Source: CALRWV02 sp943371965
GTDB taxonomy: Bacteria > Bacteroidota > JABWAT01
Reading direction: 5' to 3'
Assembly: GCA_943371965.1 (NCBI GenBank)
Contig: CALRWV020000001.1
Location: forward strand, 496,001-560,000
Length of the DNA stretch: 64,000 nucleotides
Below the pieces are notes generated by a model that did no database searches, had not been told where the DNA came from, and saw only the letters and a program-made list of their open reading frames with translations. Of the stretch, positions 24,768-32,873 are shown one piece after another (positions within the stretch are counted from its first letter, which is position 1; every line of letters starts with the position of its first letter). The position numbers were made by a program, and so were the translations under genes.

Positions 24768-24989
24768 AAAACTGCAAATAAACTTTCCCGCCTAAAATTC
24801 CCACCTGAGACCTGTGTCACAAAAATCAAATAAAAAACCTAACAATTAAATCCAGATTTATCCTTTGTTACACAATTCACACCTTTTTCACTTAACTAAT
24901 TTAACTCTAACTGATAATCTGTCCCGTTCGTTGGATACCGTTTTTTATTAAAGTATCATGTTTTCGCATTAAATAAAAAGGAAAACAAA
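24768..24989. other. Leader region, no gene recognised
   Basis: AT-rich spacer before the gene at 24990. A ribosome site (AAAAAGG, about 24975-24981) is visible; a promoter is likely but no good TTTG-N20-TAnnTTTG match is found. Confidence 0.4.
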
Positions 24990-26309
24990 ATGAAAAAAAT
25001 GATACTGATTGGACTGCTGTCGATGATGGCAATTGGCTTGAATGCACAATCGCTTTTAACAGAAGATTTTAATTATTCGGGTCCACTTCTCAGCAATGGC
25101 TGGTCTCTGCACAGTGGAAGCACATCACCAATCCTAACAACTGACGGTTTAACATATGTTGGATATCCCGGATCAGGAATTGGAAATGCCGCCAATGTAA
25201 CAGGGTCAAGCGATGATGTTAACATTCCTTTGATTGACAGTGTTTACACACCGGGTGAAAGTGTTTACCTCTCAGCTTTAGTTAACGTAACTGAACTGGT
25301 TTCACCTCAAACCGGAGGATATTTTCTTCATTTGGGAAACAGAAATTCTGCGAACAGCTTTTCCGCATTTGCTGCACGGGTGTTTGTAAAGACTACAGCT
25401 GCAGGTGTTGTTAATTTTGGAGTTTCGAATGCCTCAATTGGGTTTTATGGCGCTACCGGTTTTGCGTTGAACACAACTTACCTCATCATTGTTAAATACA
25501 CGATAACATTGGCTCCTGCCGCAAATCCAACAAGTATTTGGGTTCTTCCTGCCGGAATTCCGGTAAGTGAAGCTGCTGCAGGAACTGCTGAGTTTTCTGG
25601 AGATATGGCACATTCTGCAAAAACAGATACCATTGATGCGGTTGGAATCAGACAATCAACCAATATACCGGATGTTATTGTTGATGGTTTAAGGGTTTCC
25701 AAATCATGGTCGGAAGCAGTGGGTCTTCCTGTTGAACTTTCTTCGTTCACTGCAACCAAATCTGCAGTTGGTGCTCTATTGATGTGGTCAACCAAAACAG
25801 AAACAAATAATGCAGGTTGGGAAATTGAAAGCAGACAATTGACAACGGACAACGGACAACAGAAAAATAGTGAGTTCAGAAAAGTTGGTTTTGTTACGGG
25901 AAAAGGAACGACTACTGAAGCTCAACATTATTCTTTCACTTCACCGATCACACATAACGCATCACAAATGCAGTTCAGATTGAAACAAATTGATACTGAT
26001 GGAAATTTCAAATATTCTTCGGTTGAAACAATAAATGTATTGTCTGAAAAATTCGAGTTGCTGGGCAACTATCCGAATCCCTTCAACCCTTCAACCAAAA
26101 TTTCTTTTACTCTTCCAAAAGATGCCAATGTAAGAGTTTCGGTTTCAAATGTTTTGGGTCAGGAAATTTCAGTTTTGGCAAACAGGGAATTCAAAGCCGG
26201 GAAATCGGAAGTTTTATTTAATTCAAAACAACTGACAACCGGAATTTATTTCTATACAATAATTTCAGAAGGTTTATCAGTTACCAAATCAATGACACTG
26301 TTGAAATAA
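24990..26309 (+). CDS. Secreted jelly-roll protein with T9SS tail
   Basis: 439 residues: signal peptide (LNAQ), one jelly-roll-type domain (about 22-235), Fn3-like domain with both heptamer inserts, and a GNYPNPFNPSTKISFTLP sorting domain. The jelly-roll is paralogous to residues about 615-840 of the protein at 15864: both have an EDFNYSG/EEFDYTAG opening, NGWS.HSG, VYLSALVNV/VYFSFLVNV and ARVFVK/GRVFVK. No catalytic motif is seen; a carbohydrate-binding or structural role is a guess. Shortest of the cargo set. Confidence 0.82.
   Translation: MKKMILIGLLSMMAIGLNAQSLLTEDFNYSGPLLSNGWSLHSGSTSPILTTDGLTYVGYPGSGIGNAANVTGSSDDVNIPLIDSVYTPGESVYLSALVNVTELVSPQTGGYFLHLGNRNSANSFSAFAARVFVKTTAAGVVNFGVSNASIGFYGATGFALNTTYLIIVKYTITLAPAANPTSIWVLPAGIPVSEAAAGTAEFSGDMAHSAKTDTIDAVGIRQSTNIPDVIVDGLRVSKSWSEAVGLPVELSSFTATKSAVGALLMWSTKTETNNAGWEIESRQLTTDNGQQKNSEFRKVGFVTGKGTTTEAQHYSFTSPITHNASQMQFRLKQIDTDGNFKYSSVETINVLSEKFELLGNYPNPFNPSTKISFTLPKDANVRVSVSNVLGQEISVLANREFKAGKSEVLFNSKQLTTGIYFYTIISEGLSVTKSMTLLK
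25834..25862 (+). repeat. In-frame heptamer insert, GACAACG type
   Basis: GACAATT GACAACG GACAACG GACAACAG, same reading as in the neighbours (RQLTTDNGQQ). Confidence 0.7.
25946..25966 (+). repeat. In-frame three-heptamer insert, CATCACA type
   Basis: GATCACA CATAACG CATCACA, encoding part of SPITHNASQ. Confidence 0.5.
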
Positions 26310-26319
26310 GATCTTTAAT

Positions 26320-26347
26320 CGTGATACGGCATTCGTGAGCCGTGAAT
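26320..26347 (+). repeat. Four-heptamer element, CGTGATA type
   Basis: CGTGATA CGGCATT CGTGAGC CGTGAAT, 10 bp after the stop at 26309. Matches 8882-8909 (opposite strand) at 26 of 28 bases, in the same orientation relative to its gene. Confidence 0.65.
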
Positions 26348-26349
26348 TT

Positions 26350-26382
26350 GTCATTGCGGGGAGTACTCGACGTGACAATCTA
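26350..26382. repeat. GTCATTGCG-type dispersed repeat
   Basis: GTCATTGCGGGGAGTACTCG followed by ACGTGACAATCT. It resembles the GTCATTGCGAGGAG...ACGAAGCAATCT intergenic repeat that I know from many unrelated bacterial genomes; this copy is slightly diverged. Confidence 0.5.
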
Positions 26383-26391
26383 TTCAACTTC

Positions 26392-26427
26392 AAGCCTGTG
26401 GAACTTCAAAAATCCCACAGGTTTTTT
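26392..26427 (+). terminator. Intrinsic terminator
   Basis: AAGCCTGTGGAACTTC with AATCCCACAGGTTTTTTT: CCTGTGG pairs with CCACAGG around a short A-rich loop and is followed by seven T. Confidence 0.6.
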
Positions 26428-26536
26428 TAATAATTATCTTAACCAATGAATTGGATCGCTCCGGGTATTGTATTAATCAATTTTATTGAATAATTTAAAA
26501 ATTCGAAATATAAATATTAATAAACGGGGGATATAA

Positions 26537-28072
26537 ATGAAAACAATTGCTAAAGTTATGGTTACGGTGTTTTTATTTGCTTCAACAGCAACAAATGCTC
26601 AATTTCTTGACCAATTTAAGCAGGGATCGGTTAAACCGGGAAAAAAATTATCAAAAACAAACGTGCCACCAGCATTCGCAGTTTTAGCATTGCCAAGAGG
26701 GCAAGGAAGTAACGGTGGAATTGCAGACAGCAACATTTATCTAATTGATCTCCTTTCAGGGGAGATTTATGACAGTGCACCACTAACATTACCATTAACA
26801 TTAAATGAAAGCCGAATATTGGGGTTTAATGGAATGGCTTATAATCCTGTCGATGGAAAATATTATGCAATTGCAAGACTTGGAACAGTTTCTGTTCCTG
26901 CAAAAATTTCAGGACAGGGAAAAATTTCTGCTGGAGGTGGTGTTAGAAAATTGGTAACTCTTAATTTAAATGATCTTCTAGGAATTGATAGTGTATTTTT
27001 TGATTTACCTTCAAATTCATCAGGTCTTGCAATTACAAATGAAGGAACTATTTATATTGTTACCGGATCAAACGAACTATATGAGTTTGATGGAGAATCC
27101 TGGATTCTTAAAATGGGATTGACAACAAGTAATGGGGGATCAACAATTATGTATGATTCTGAAAACGACGTCCTTTATCACTTTTCCGGTTACATAGAAT
27201 CAGCGGCAGCAAAACCTGGAAGGAATTTATCAAAGGCAAGTGAAGTGCCATTTTTAAATTCAAATATGGTTATGGAAAGAGTTAATGTTATTGACAGTTC
27301 CACAACACCTATTTCTATGTTTGGGGATAATATGGATGAAGTATTTGCTGGTGTTTACGTTCCCGGTGAAGGTTTTGCTGTATCAAGTTTTGATTCAAGT
27401 TTTTATGGTATTGTAACCGATGGAACAGTGATCCATTTGGCTGGTCCTTTTGATAGACTCTACAGAGGGTTTTCATTAATTCATGAAAGTCTACCGGTAG
27501 AACTTGTTGCTTTTGATTATACAGTTAAAAATTCAAACATAATTTTAAATTGGAATACCAAATCAGAAACAAATAATTATGGTTGGGAAATTGAATACAG
27601 ACAATTGACAACGGACAACGGACAACAGAAAAATACTGAATTCAGAAAAGTTGGTTTTGTAGCAGGTTCAGGAACCTCAACTGAATCAAAATCATATCAA
27701 TTCACATTTGAAAGTCAGTTGGCAAATTTCGAAGTCAGATTGAAACAGCTTGATTCTGATGGTTCAGTTCATTATTCAAAAATACTTAAAATCGAAAACA
27801 GACCTAACCAGTTTGTTGTGTTTAACAACTATCCGAATCCATTTAATCCTATAACTCAAATTGTATTTAATCTGCCAAATGATGCGAATGTGAACATTAC
27901 TGTTTTCAATTTGTTGGGTCAGGAAATTGCGGTTTTAGTTAATGGGAATGTAAAGTCAGGCAATAACATTAAAGTTCCATTTAATGCTTCCGGTTTAACC
28001 TCCGGAATGTATTTTTACCGTGTTACAGCTAACGGAAAATCAATTACCAAATCAATGACGCTAATGAAATAA
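26537..28072 (+). CDS. Secreted propeller-like protein with T9SS tail
   Basis: 511 residues: signal peptide (TNAQ), then about 300 residues of short beta repeats that read like blades of a small propeller (SNIYLIDLLSGEIYD, GMAYNPVDGKYYAIAR, GLAITNEGTIYIVTGSNELYEFDG, STIMYDSENDVLYHFSG). The Fn3-like domain carries the RQLTTDNGQQKN insert but not the PITRNAS insert, and NNYPNPFNPITQIVFNLP closes the chain. Two short motifs, KPGKKLSK and KPGRNLSK, occur near residues 35 and 230. No function can be assigned. GGGGGAT precedes the ATG. Confidence 0.78.
   Translation: MKTIAKVMVTVFLFASTATNAQFLDQFKQGSVKPGKKLSKTNVPPAFAVLALPRGQGSNGGIADSNIYLIDLLSGEIYDSAPLTLPLTLNESRILGFNGMAYNPVDGKYYAIARLGTVSVPAKISGQGKISAGGGVRKLVTLNLNDLLGIDSVFFDLPSNSSGLAITNEGTIYIVTGSNELYEFDGESWILKMGLTTSNGGSTIMYDSENDVLYHFSGYIESAAAKPGRNLSKASEVPFLNSNMVMERVNVIDSSTTPISMFGDNMDEVFAGVYVPGEGFAVSSFDSSFYGIVTDGTVIHLAGPFDRLYRGFSLIHESLPVELVAFDYTVKNSNIILNWNTKSETNNYGWEIEYRQLTTDNGQQKNTEFRKVGFVAGSGTSTESKSYQFTFESQLANFEVRLKQLDSDGSVHYSKILKIENRPNQFVVFNNYPNPFNPITQIVFNLPNDANVNITVFNLLGQEIAVLVNGNVKSGNNIKVPFNASGLTSGMYFYRVTANGKSITKSMTLMK
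27600..27628 (+). repeat. In-frame heptamer insert, GACAACG type
   Basis: GACAATT GACAACG GACAACG GACAACAG, again encoding RQLTTDNGQQ. Confidence 0.7.
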
Positions 28073-28085
28073 ATTTTCGAGAATA

Positions 28086-28112
28086 GTCCGTCGGGAGACG
28101 GATTTTCAATGA
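28086..28112 (+). repeat. CCGTC hairpin copy
   Basis: GTCCGTCGGGAGACGGATTTTCAATGA, 13 bp after the stop at 28072; matches 24641-24667 base for base. Confidence 0.7.
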
Positions 28113-28120
28113 GAATAAAA

Positions 28121-28153
28121 CCCTGACAGCGGTCTGAAGACCCTGTCAGCGGT
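28121..28153 (+). terminator. CCCTGACAG / CTGTCAG hairpin
   Basis: CCCTGACAGCGGTC-TGAA-GACCCTGTCAGCGG. Loop differs (TGAA) and the T-run is weak here. Confidence 0.6.
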
Positions 28154-28205
28154 TCAAAACAATCCCTTTCCTTTTTGGATATTTCCAAATCAGACCCCAA
28201 AAAGT

Positions 28206-28219
28206 TATTTTGCCGCACA
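28206..28219 (+). promoter_or_regulatory. Possible -7 box and conserved start-site context
   Basis: TATTTTG followed directly by CCGCAC. The gene at 15864 has TATCTTGCCGCAC in the same position, so TTGCCGCAC may mark the -7/start-site region of a promoter subclass. No well-spaced TTTG. Confidence 0.4.
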
Positions 28220-28285
28220 AAATTGTTATTGTGAAACCCCGAACTTTGCAGATTGTGATTTATTAAATTATTAAGGTATAGCAAT

Positions 28286-30499
28286 ATGAAGAAAAGTTAC
28301 AGTTTACTGATTTTATTGGTCATTACATCAACTTCTGTTTTCGCCCAAACCCGTTGGGCAGATTCAGTTATTGCGTTCAGTTCTGAATACACAGAAGAAG
28401 GTGAGTTATGGAATGCATTTCAGGCATTGGGTTCACCAAATGTTTTCCCTGCTTATGGTGATATCGGTTTAGCATGGTCACCCGCAACTGAAGATGGAAT
28501 TGAATCAGTTCCCGGTTTCCAAAAAATTTCTGCTGGAAGCAAACATTCAACCAAACAGAAAAACAGAAAACCGCTTCTTTCAAAAATCAGTCGGGTTCCA
28601 AACCTGCGTGAGTTCCTTGAACTTCAATTTCCTGATTCTCTCCCAATTGATTTCATTGCCATTTACCAGAATTACAATCCCGGATTTGTTGATACTGTTT
28701 ATTTGAAAAATCCGAATACTGCCGAATGGGATATTATTTATACCAAATCATCAGAATTTACCGGGTCATTTTCACAGGTTTTGTATATTCCAATAAATGG
28801 AGGAACTGAATATCCTGTCAAACAAATACGGATTGCAGTTGACAATTCAATTCCGGGCTGGAATGAAATTGACGCTGTTGGAATTGGACAAACCTACACA
28901 ACAAATTGGATGACTTTCGGCTCTAACTGGAGTTGGAATAATGCAGATAACTGGAGCAATGGAATTCCGGAAAACGGACCGGCAGCAATTGTAGGAATTT
29001 TAACTCAGGGAGAACAAAACGTTACTGATGTTCCGTATTCACAGGTTAATTCTCTGGTTTCCCTTTCTTCTGAAGGATATGCGAAACTGGAACCGGGTGA
29101 AGGAAATTCCCAATCAACCTTGTTTGTTATCAATGAACTGAGAAGTGAAGGAGGATTTGCAAGAAGTTTCCGTTTCGGATACAATGCTGATGGTAACCGT
29201 GCAATGAATATTTATCTGAACGGAACCTATTCAACCGGACAATATTCAGGAATGGGTTTTGTTGGCGGAAGTAAACTGTTTGTCGGAAATAATGATGTGG
29301 ATATGACATACTTCAATGATTCCGAATACATTAATAATTTCACCTATTTCTTAAATGGCGGATATATAGTTACGATGGGAAAAGGGAAATTCAGTCAATG
29401 GGTTTTCAATTACAATGATTATGTTGAATTTCCGGTTGCTGTTTTTAAAGGTACATCAAAACCGGTGGTCGTTATCGGAGGCGGTGGTGGAGCTATAACT
29501 GAAGGAATTCCAACTTCCGATAATATTGATTTATATTCTGAATACACTCCTTTTTATATCGCAGACAGTTCTTCAGATGCTATTTTAACCGCCGGAAAAT
29601 TTCAGGTACGGGCTGTAAATCAAAGTCCGGATGAATTTGCCGGAACTTCTATTGGAATACCAAGTGTAGGAATTGTTTGGGATCTTTCGGTTGATGGTTT
29701 GGAAATTGACAACGAAGTCGGCTTAAGTGGTGGAATGTCATGGAATCCGTCATTTGAGTCAGGTGAATTTGCCTATAACCTTTTGCTGCCTTCAATTTAT
29801 TACGATAAATCCGGATCATGGATTTCAAACTTAAATGTCCGTAGTGTAGGAAATAGAGATTCATTGACTACACTTTATTTTTCAAATCTAACAGAAATCG
29901 GTCCTGTTGCTGTGTTTTCAAACGGAACTGTTCCTGTTGAAGAGTCATCTTTTGATGTTGAAAAAACCGGTGAAAAATCAATTTCAATCTTGTGGTCAAC
30001 AAAAACTGAAACACAAAACTCGGGCTGGAATATTGAATGGAGATCAGGTTCCGGTCAGTGGAATACGCTTGCTTTTGTTAATGGCGCCGGAACAACTACC
30101 GAACCAAAGAATTATTCATTTATTCACAAACTGACAAATGAAACCATCAATTCTGCAATTGAATACAGATTGAAACAGATCGATCTTAACGGAAATTTCA
30201 GTTATTCAAAAATAAAGACTGTTGAAATGAAGGCAGAAAAATTCGGTTTGGAACAGAATTATCCGAATCCGTTCAATCCATCAACACTTATTTCCTATCA
30301 ATTGTCTGCAAAGAGCCCAGTGTCGCTGGTAGTATATGACTTGTTAGGGCGTGAAGTCAGGACTTTGATCAATCAGCCAAAAGAAGCCGGATTTTATTCA
30401 GTGAAATTTGACGGTGTAAATCTTCCGAGCGGTATTTATTTTTATAAACTGACTGCCGGAAATTATTCAGAAATCAAAAAAATGACTCTTGTGAAATAA
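28286..30499 (+). CDS. Secreted surface protein sharing the N-terminal domain of the beta-helix protein, T9SS tail
   Basis: 737 residues: signal peptide (VFAQ), then RWADSVIAFSSEY ... SPNVFPAYGD, a domain of about 190 residues homologous to the N-terminus of the protein at 8916, including FTGSFSQV versus FAGSFSRI. This copy has an extra basic stretch (KHSTKQKNRKPLLSK, about 94-108) the other lacks. A long beta-rich region of unknown fold follows (about 210-540), then an Fn3-like domain without heptamer inserts and a QNYPNPFNPSTLISYQL sorting domain. The N-terminal domain resembles F5/8- or DUF-type carbohydrate-binding modules but I cannot name it. Confidence 0.82.
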   Translation: MKKSYSLLILLVITSTSVFAQTRWADSVIAFSSEYTEEGELWNAFQALGSPNVFPAYGDIGLAWSPATEDGIESVPGFQKISAGSKHSTKQKNRKPLLSKISRVPNLREFLELQFPDSLPIDFIAIYQNYNPGFVDTVYLKNPNTAEWDIIYTKSSEFTGSFSQVLYIPINGGTEYPVKQIRIAVDNSIPGWNEIDAVGIGQTYTTNWMTFGSNWSWNNADNWSNGIPENGPAAIVGILTQGEQNVTDVPYSQVNSLVSLSSEGYAKLEPGEGNSQSTLFVINELRSEGGFARSFRFGYNADGNRAMNIYLNGTYSTGQYSGMGFVGGSKLFVGNNDVDMTYFNDSEYINNFTYFLNGGYIVTMGKGKFSQWVFNYNDYVEFPVAVFKGTSKPVVVIGGGGGAITEGIPTSDNIDLYSEYTPFYIADSSSDAILTAGKFQVRAVNQSPDEFAGTSIGIPSVGIVWDLSVDGLEIDNEVGLSGGMSWNPSFESGEFAYNLLLPSIYYDKSGSWISNLNVRSVGNRDSLTTLYFSNLTEIGPVAVFSNGTVPVEESSFDVEKTGEKSISILWSTKTETQNSGWNIEWRSGSGQWNTLAFVNGAGTTTEPKNYSFIHKLTNETINSAIEYRLKQIDLNGNFSYSKIKTVEMKAEKFGLEQNYPNPFNPSTLISYQLSAKSPVSLVVYDLLGREVRTLINQPKEAGFYSVKFDGVNLPSGIYFYKLTAGNYSEIKKMTLVK

Positions 30500-30512
30500 G
30501 AAAATGTAAAAA

Positions 30513-30546
30513 CCCTGACAGTGGTCGAAAGACCCTGTCAGAGGTT
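30513..30546 (+). terminator. CCCTGACAG / CTGTCAG hairpin
   Basis: CCCTGACAGTGGTC-GAAA-GACCCTGTCAGAGG, 14 bp after the stop at 30499; last of four copies of this hairpin. Confidence 0.6.
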
Positions 30547-30618
30547 AAAAATTAATCCCTAAACTTTTGCCATTAACATTTTCAATTCTGATACTTGGTA
30601 AAATGATTGGCAGTTAAC

Positions 30619-31896
30619 ATGAATCTTAATATTCCTTCAACACAATCTCCCAGATTGATTATCATTGGCGGCGGATTTGGGGGATTATCAATTGTTAGAT
30701 CCCTACGTCATCAGGATATCCAAATTGTTCTGATTGATAAAAATAATTACCATACTTTTCAGCCCCTTCTTTATCAGGTAGCAACTGCAGGACTTGAACC
30801 TGATTCCATTGCTTTTCCTTTGCGTAAGATTTTCAAACATTACCCGAATCTGATTTTCAGAATGGCAGAGGTTCTGGAAATAAATCCGGATAAAAATGAA
30901 CTGCAAACTTCGATAGGGAATATAAGTTATGATTTTCTGGTTATTGCCACAGGAAGCAAAACCAATTTCTTCGGAATGGAATCCTTTGCAAAAAATTCAA
31001 TGCCTATGAAATCAATACCGGAGGCATTGAATCTGAGAAGTCTTTTGCTGCAGAATTTTGAAAAAGCACTTCTGACTTCAGAGATCAACGAAAGAGAAGC
31101 GCTGATGAATATTGTTGTGGTCGGCGGTGGTCCTACTGGAGTTGAAACTGCAGGGGCTCTGGGTGAACTTAAACGACACATTCTTCCCAAAGATTATCCT
31201 GAATTGGACCTGAGACGCATGAATATTCATCTGGTAGAAGCCGCACCCAAATTGTTGGGCGTCATGTCTGAACATTCTTCGGAAAAATCACTTCAGTTCT
31301 TAAAGCAATTGGGTGTAAATGTTTGGTTGAATACTGCAGTAAAAGATTATGACGGCAAAATTCTGAAAACAGTTAATGAAAAGGAAATTATTACAACTAC
31401 AGTTATCTGGTCAGCTGGGGTGGCAGGTTCTCTAATCACTGGGATAAAAGAAACATCTGTTTTAAAAGGAAACCGGTTTAAAGTTGATTTATTCAACAGA
31501 ATTGATGGTTACGAAAATATTTTTGCAATCGGCGATGTTGCCGGAATGATTTCTGATGATTTTCCAAAAGGACATCCGATGGTTGCCCCTGTTGCCATGC
31601 AGCAGGGACAGAATTTTGGTCAGAATCTGGTTCGATCCATTCATAATGAAACTATGATTCCGTTTAAATACACTGATAAAGGCTCAATGGCAACTGTAGG
31701 AAGAAACAGGGCAGTAGTTGATTTGGGATCTGTCAGATTCAGTGGATGGTTTGCCTGGTTAACCTGGTTGGGGTTGCATTTGATAATGCTTGTGGGATTC
31801 AGGAATAAACTGGTAGTGCTGATAAACTGGTTTTGGAATTATTTAAGTTATGACCGGGGGATAAGGTTGATTATAAGACCTTTTAAAAAGGAGTAA
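30619..31896 (+). CDS. ndh: Type II NADH:quinone oxidoreductase
   Basis: Non-proton-pumping NADH dehydrogenase that passes electrons to the quinone pool at the inner face of the inner membrane. 425 residues. The FAD-binding motif IIGGGFGG lies at the N-terminus, LIDKNNYHTFQPLLYQVATAGL is a family-typical segment, and the NADH site is VVVGGGPTGVETAG. IWSAGV and FAIGDVAG close the FAD site. Near the end an amphipathic or membrane segment (WFAWLTWLGLHLIMLVGFRNK) is the usual membrane anchor of these enzymes. I use the ATG at 30619; a TTG at 30607 would add four residues. No visible promoter beyond the upstream terminator. Confidence 0.93.
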   Translation: MNLNIPSTQSPRLIIIGGGFGGLSIVRSLRHQDIQIVLIDKNNYHTFQPLLYQVATAGLEPDSIAFPLRKIFKHYPNLIFRMAEVLEINPDKNELQTSIGNISYDFLVIATGSKTNFFGMESFAKNSMPMKSIPEALNLRSLLLQNFEKALLTSEINEREALMNIVVVGGGPTGVETAGALGELKRHILPKDYPELDLRRMNIHLVEAAPKLLGVMSEHSSEKSLQFLKQLGVNVWLNTAVKDYDGKILKTVNEKEIITTTVIWSAGVAGSLITGIKETSVLKGNRFKVDLFNRIDGYENIFAIGDVAGMISDDFPKGHPMVAPVAMQQGQNFGQNLVRSIHNETMIPFKYTDKGSMATVGRNRAVVDLGSVRFSGWFAWLTWLGLHLIMLVGFRNKLVVLINWFWNYLSYDRGIRLIIRPFKKE

Positions 31897-31962
31897 TGAA
31901 ATTTTTAGAATGGTAATGAATTGAAAAATATGGGGAAAAATTACTGAAACTTTAAATTGAAA

Positions 31963-32466
31963 TTAACCAAGGTGTTTTCTCAGTTCACCAAACAATGTAT
32001 CCAAACTGAATGGTTTTGCCAAAAGTCCCAAAGCACCGGCATCAATCATTGATTTTACAGAACCTGTTTCACTGTAACCAGAGCAAATCAAAACCTTTTG
32101 ATCAGGATTGGCAATTTTCATTCTGTAAAATGCAGTTTCACCATCCATAACAGGCATCATCATATCGAGAATAATCAGATCATAACCGTATGGATTTTTC
32201 AGATATTTATTCAAACCATCCAAACCATCCTGAGCAGTTTCAATTCTGAATTCATAAGGTGTTAAAATATCAGAAAGTAAATTTCTGATCATCATTTCAT
32301 CGTCAATGATCAAAATACTTCTGTTTTTCCCTCTTAAAGGATAAGGGTTTGGGTTATTGAATTTTTCACCAATATTATAATCTGAGGCTCCGGAATCTGC
32401 TCCAAATTCTCTATAACCAAAATCGCCTGACTGTGAAAAATCAGGTTGGGTGATTGAAAAATACAT
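31963..32466 (-). CDS. Single-domain response regulator
   Basis: 167 residues: a 48-residue disordered, Gly/Ser/Asn-rich N-terminal extension, then a receiver domain with D55 and D56 (acid pair), D101 (phosphoacceptor in IILDMMMPVMDG), S129 and K151. No output domain, so it acts through protein contacts or phosphotransfer. It stands alone between convergent ndh and a divergent surface-protein operon, with no kinase beside it. AGAGAG precedes the ATG. Confidence 0.9.
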   Translation of the reverse strand: MYFSITQPDFSQSGDFGYREFGADSGASDYNIGEKFNNPNPYPLRGKNRSILIIDDEMMIRNLLSDILTPYEFRIETAQDGLDGLNKYLKNPYGYDLIILDMMMPVMDGETAFYRMKIANPDQKVLICSGYSETGSVKSMIDAGALGLLAKPFSLDTLFGELRKHLG

Positions 32467-32812
32467 AACTCTCTCTAATGATTATTACAAAAATACAGAA
32501 TTTTTTTGAGAATAGTGTGATTTTAATAACTTTATTACTTTATTTCCTGTTTTCAGTAATAAGCTCAATATTTTTCACCAATAAACTGTGCCTACTGTAA
32601 TAATAAATGATCAAATTTATAATTATGCAAAATGAATTAAATTTCGAAATTTATTGATTTTGCCAGTTAATGAAATATTGAACTGCAAACTTATTTTTAC
32701 CGCAGTAAAGCTATTTTATATTCGACCATTTTCTTTTAAATTCAGCAAAATCTAACCTCTCATTAACAATACTTTAAATTTTCTGAACAACAGAACAATA
32801 TTGATTCCAATG
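32467..32812. other. Divergent intergenic region
   Basis: AT-rich spacer between the response regulator (minus) and the surface-protein operon (plus). Besides the promoter at its right end I see no RNA-like fold or reading frame. Confidence 0.4.
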
Positions 32813-32843
32813 TTTGATTTCTGCATCTGTAATTCGTTTCTTG
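32813..32843 (+). promoter_or_regulatory. Bacteroidota-type promoter of the surface locus
   Basis: TTTG at 32813-32816, a 20-bp spacer, TTTCTTG at 32837-32843 followed by CAACC. It resembles the TATCTTG box of the gene at 15864. It excludes a TTG start at 32814 for the next gene. Confidence 0.45.
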
Positions 32844-32873
32844 CAACCCCAAAAATTAACGGTCGTTAGGTTC

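Noticed and set aside
32814..32873. TTG start giving 20 extra residues to the gene at 32874
   Set aside because: The TTG sits in the promoter -33 element, and the signal peptide begins at the ATG at 32874.
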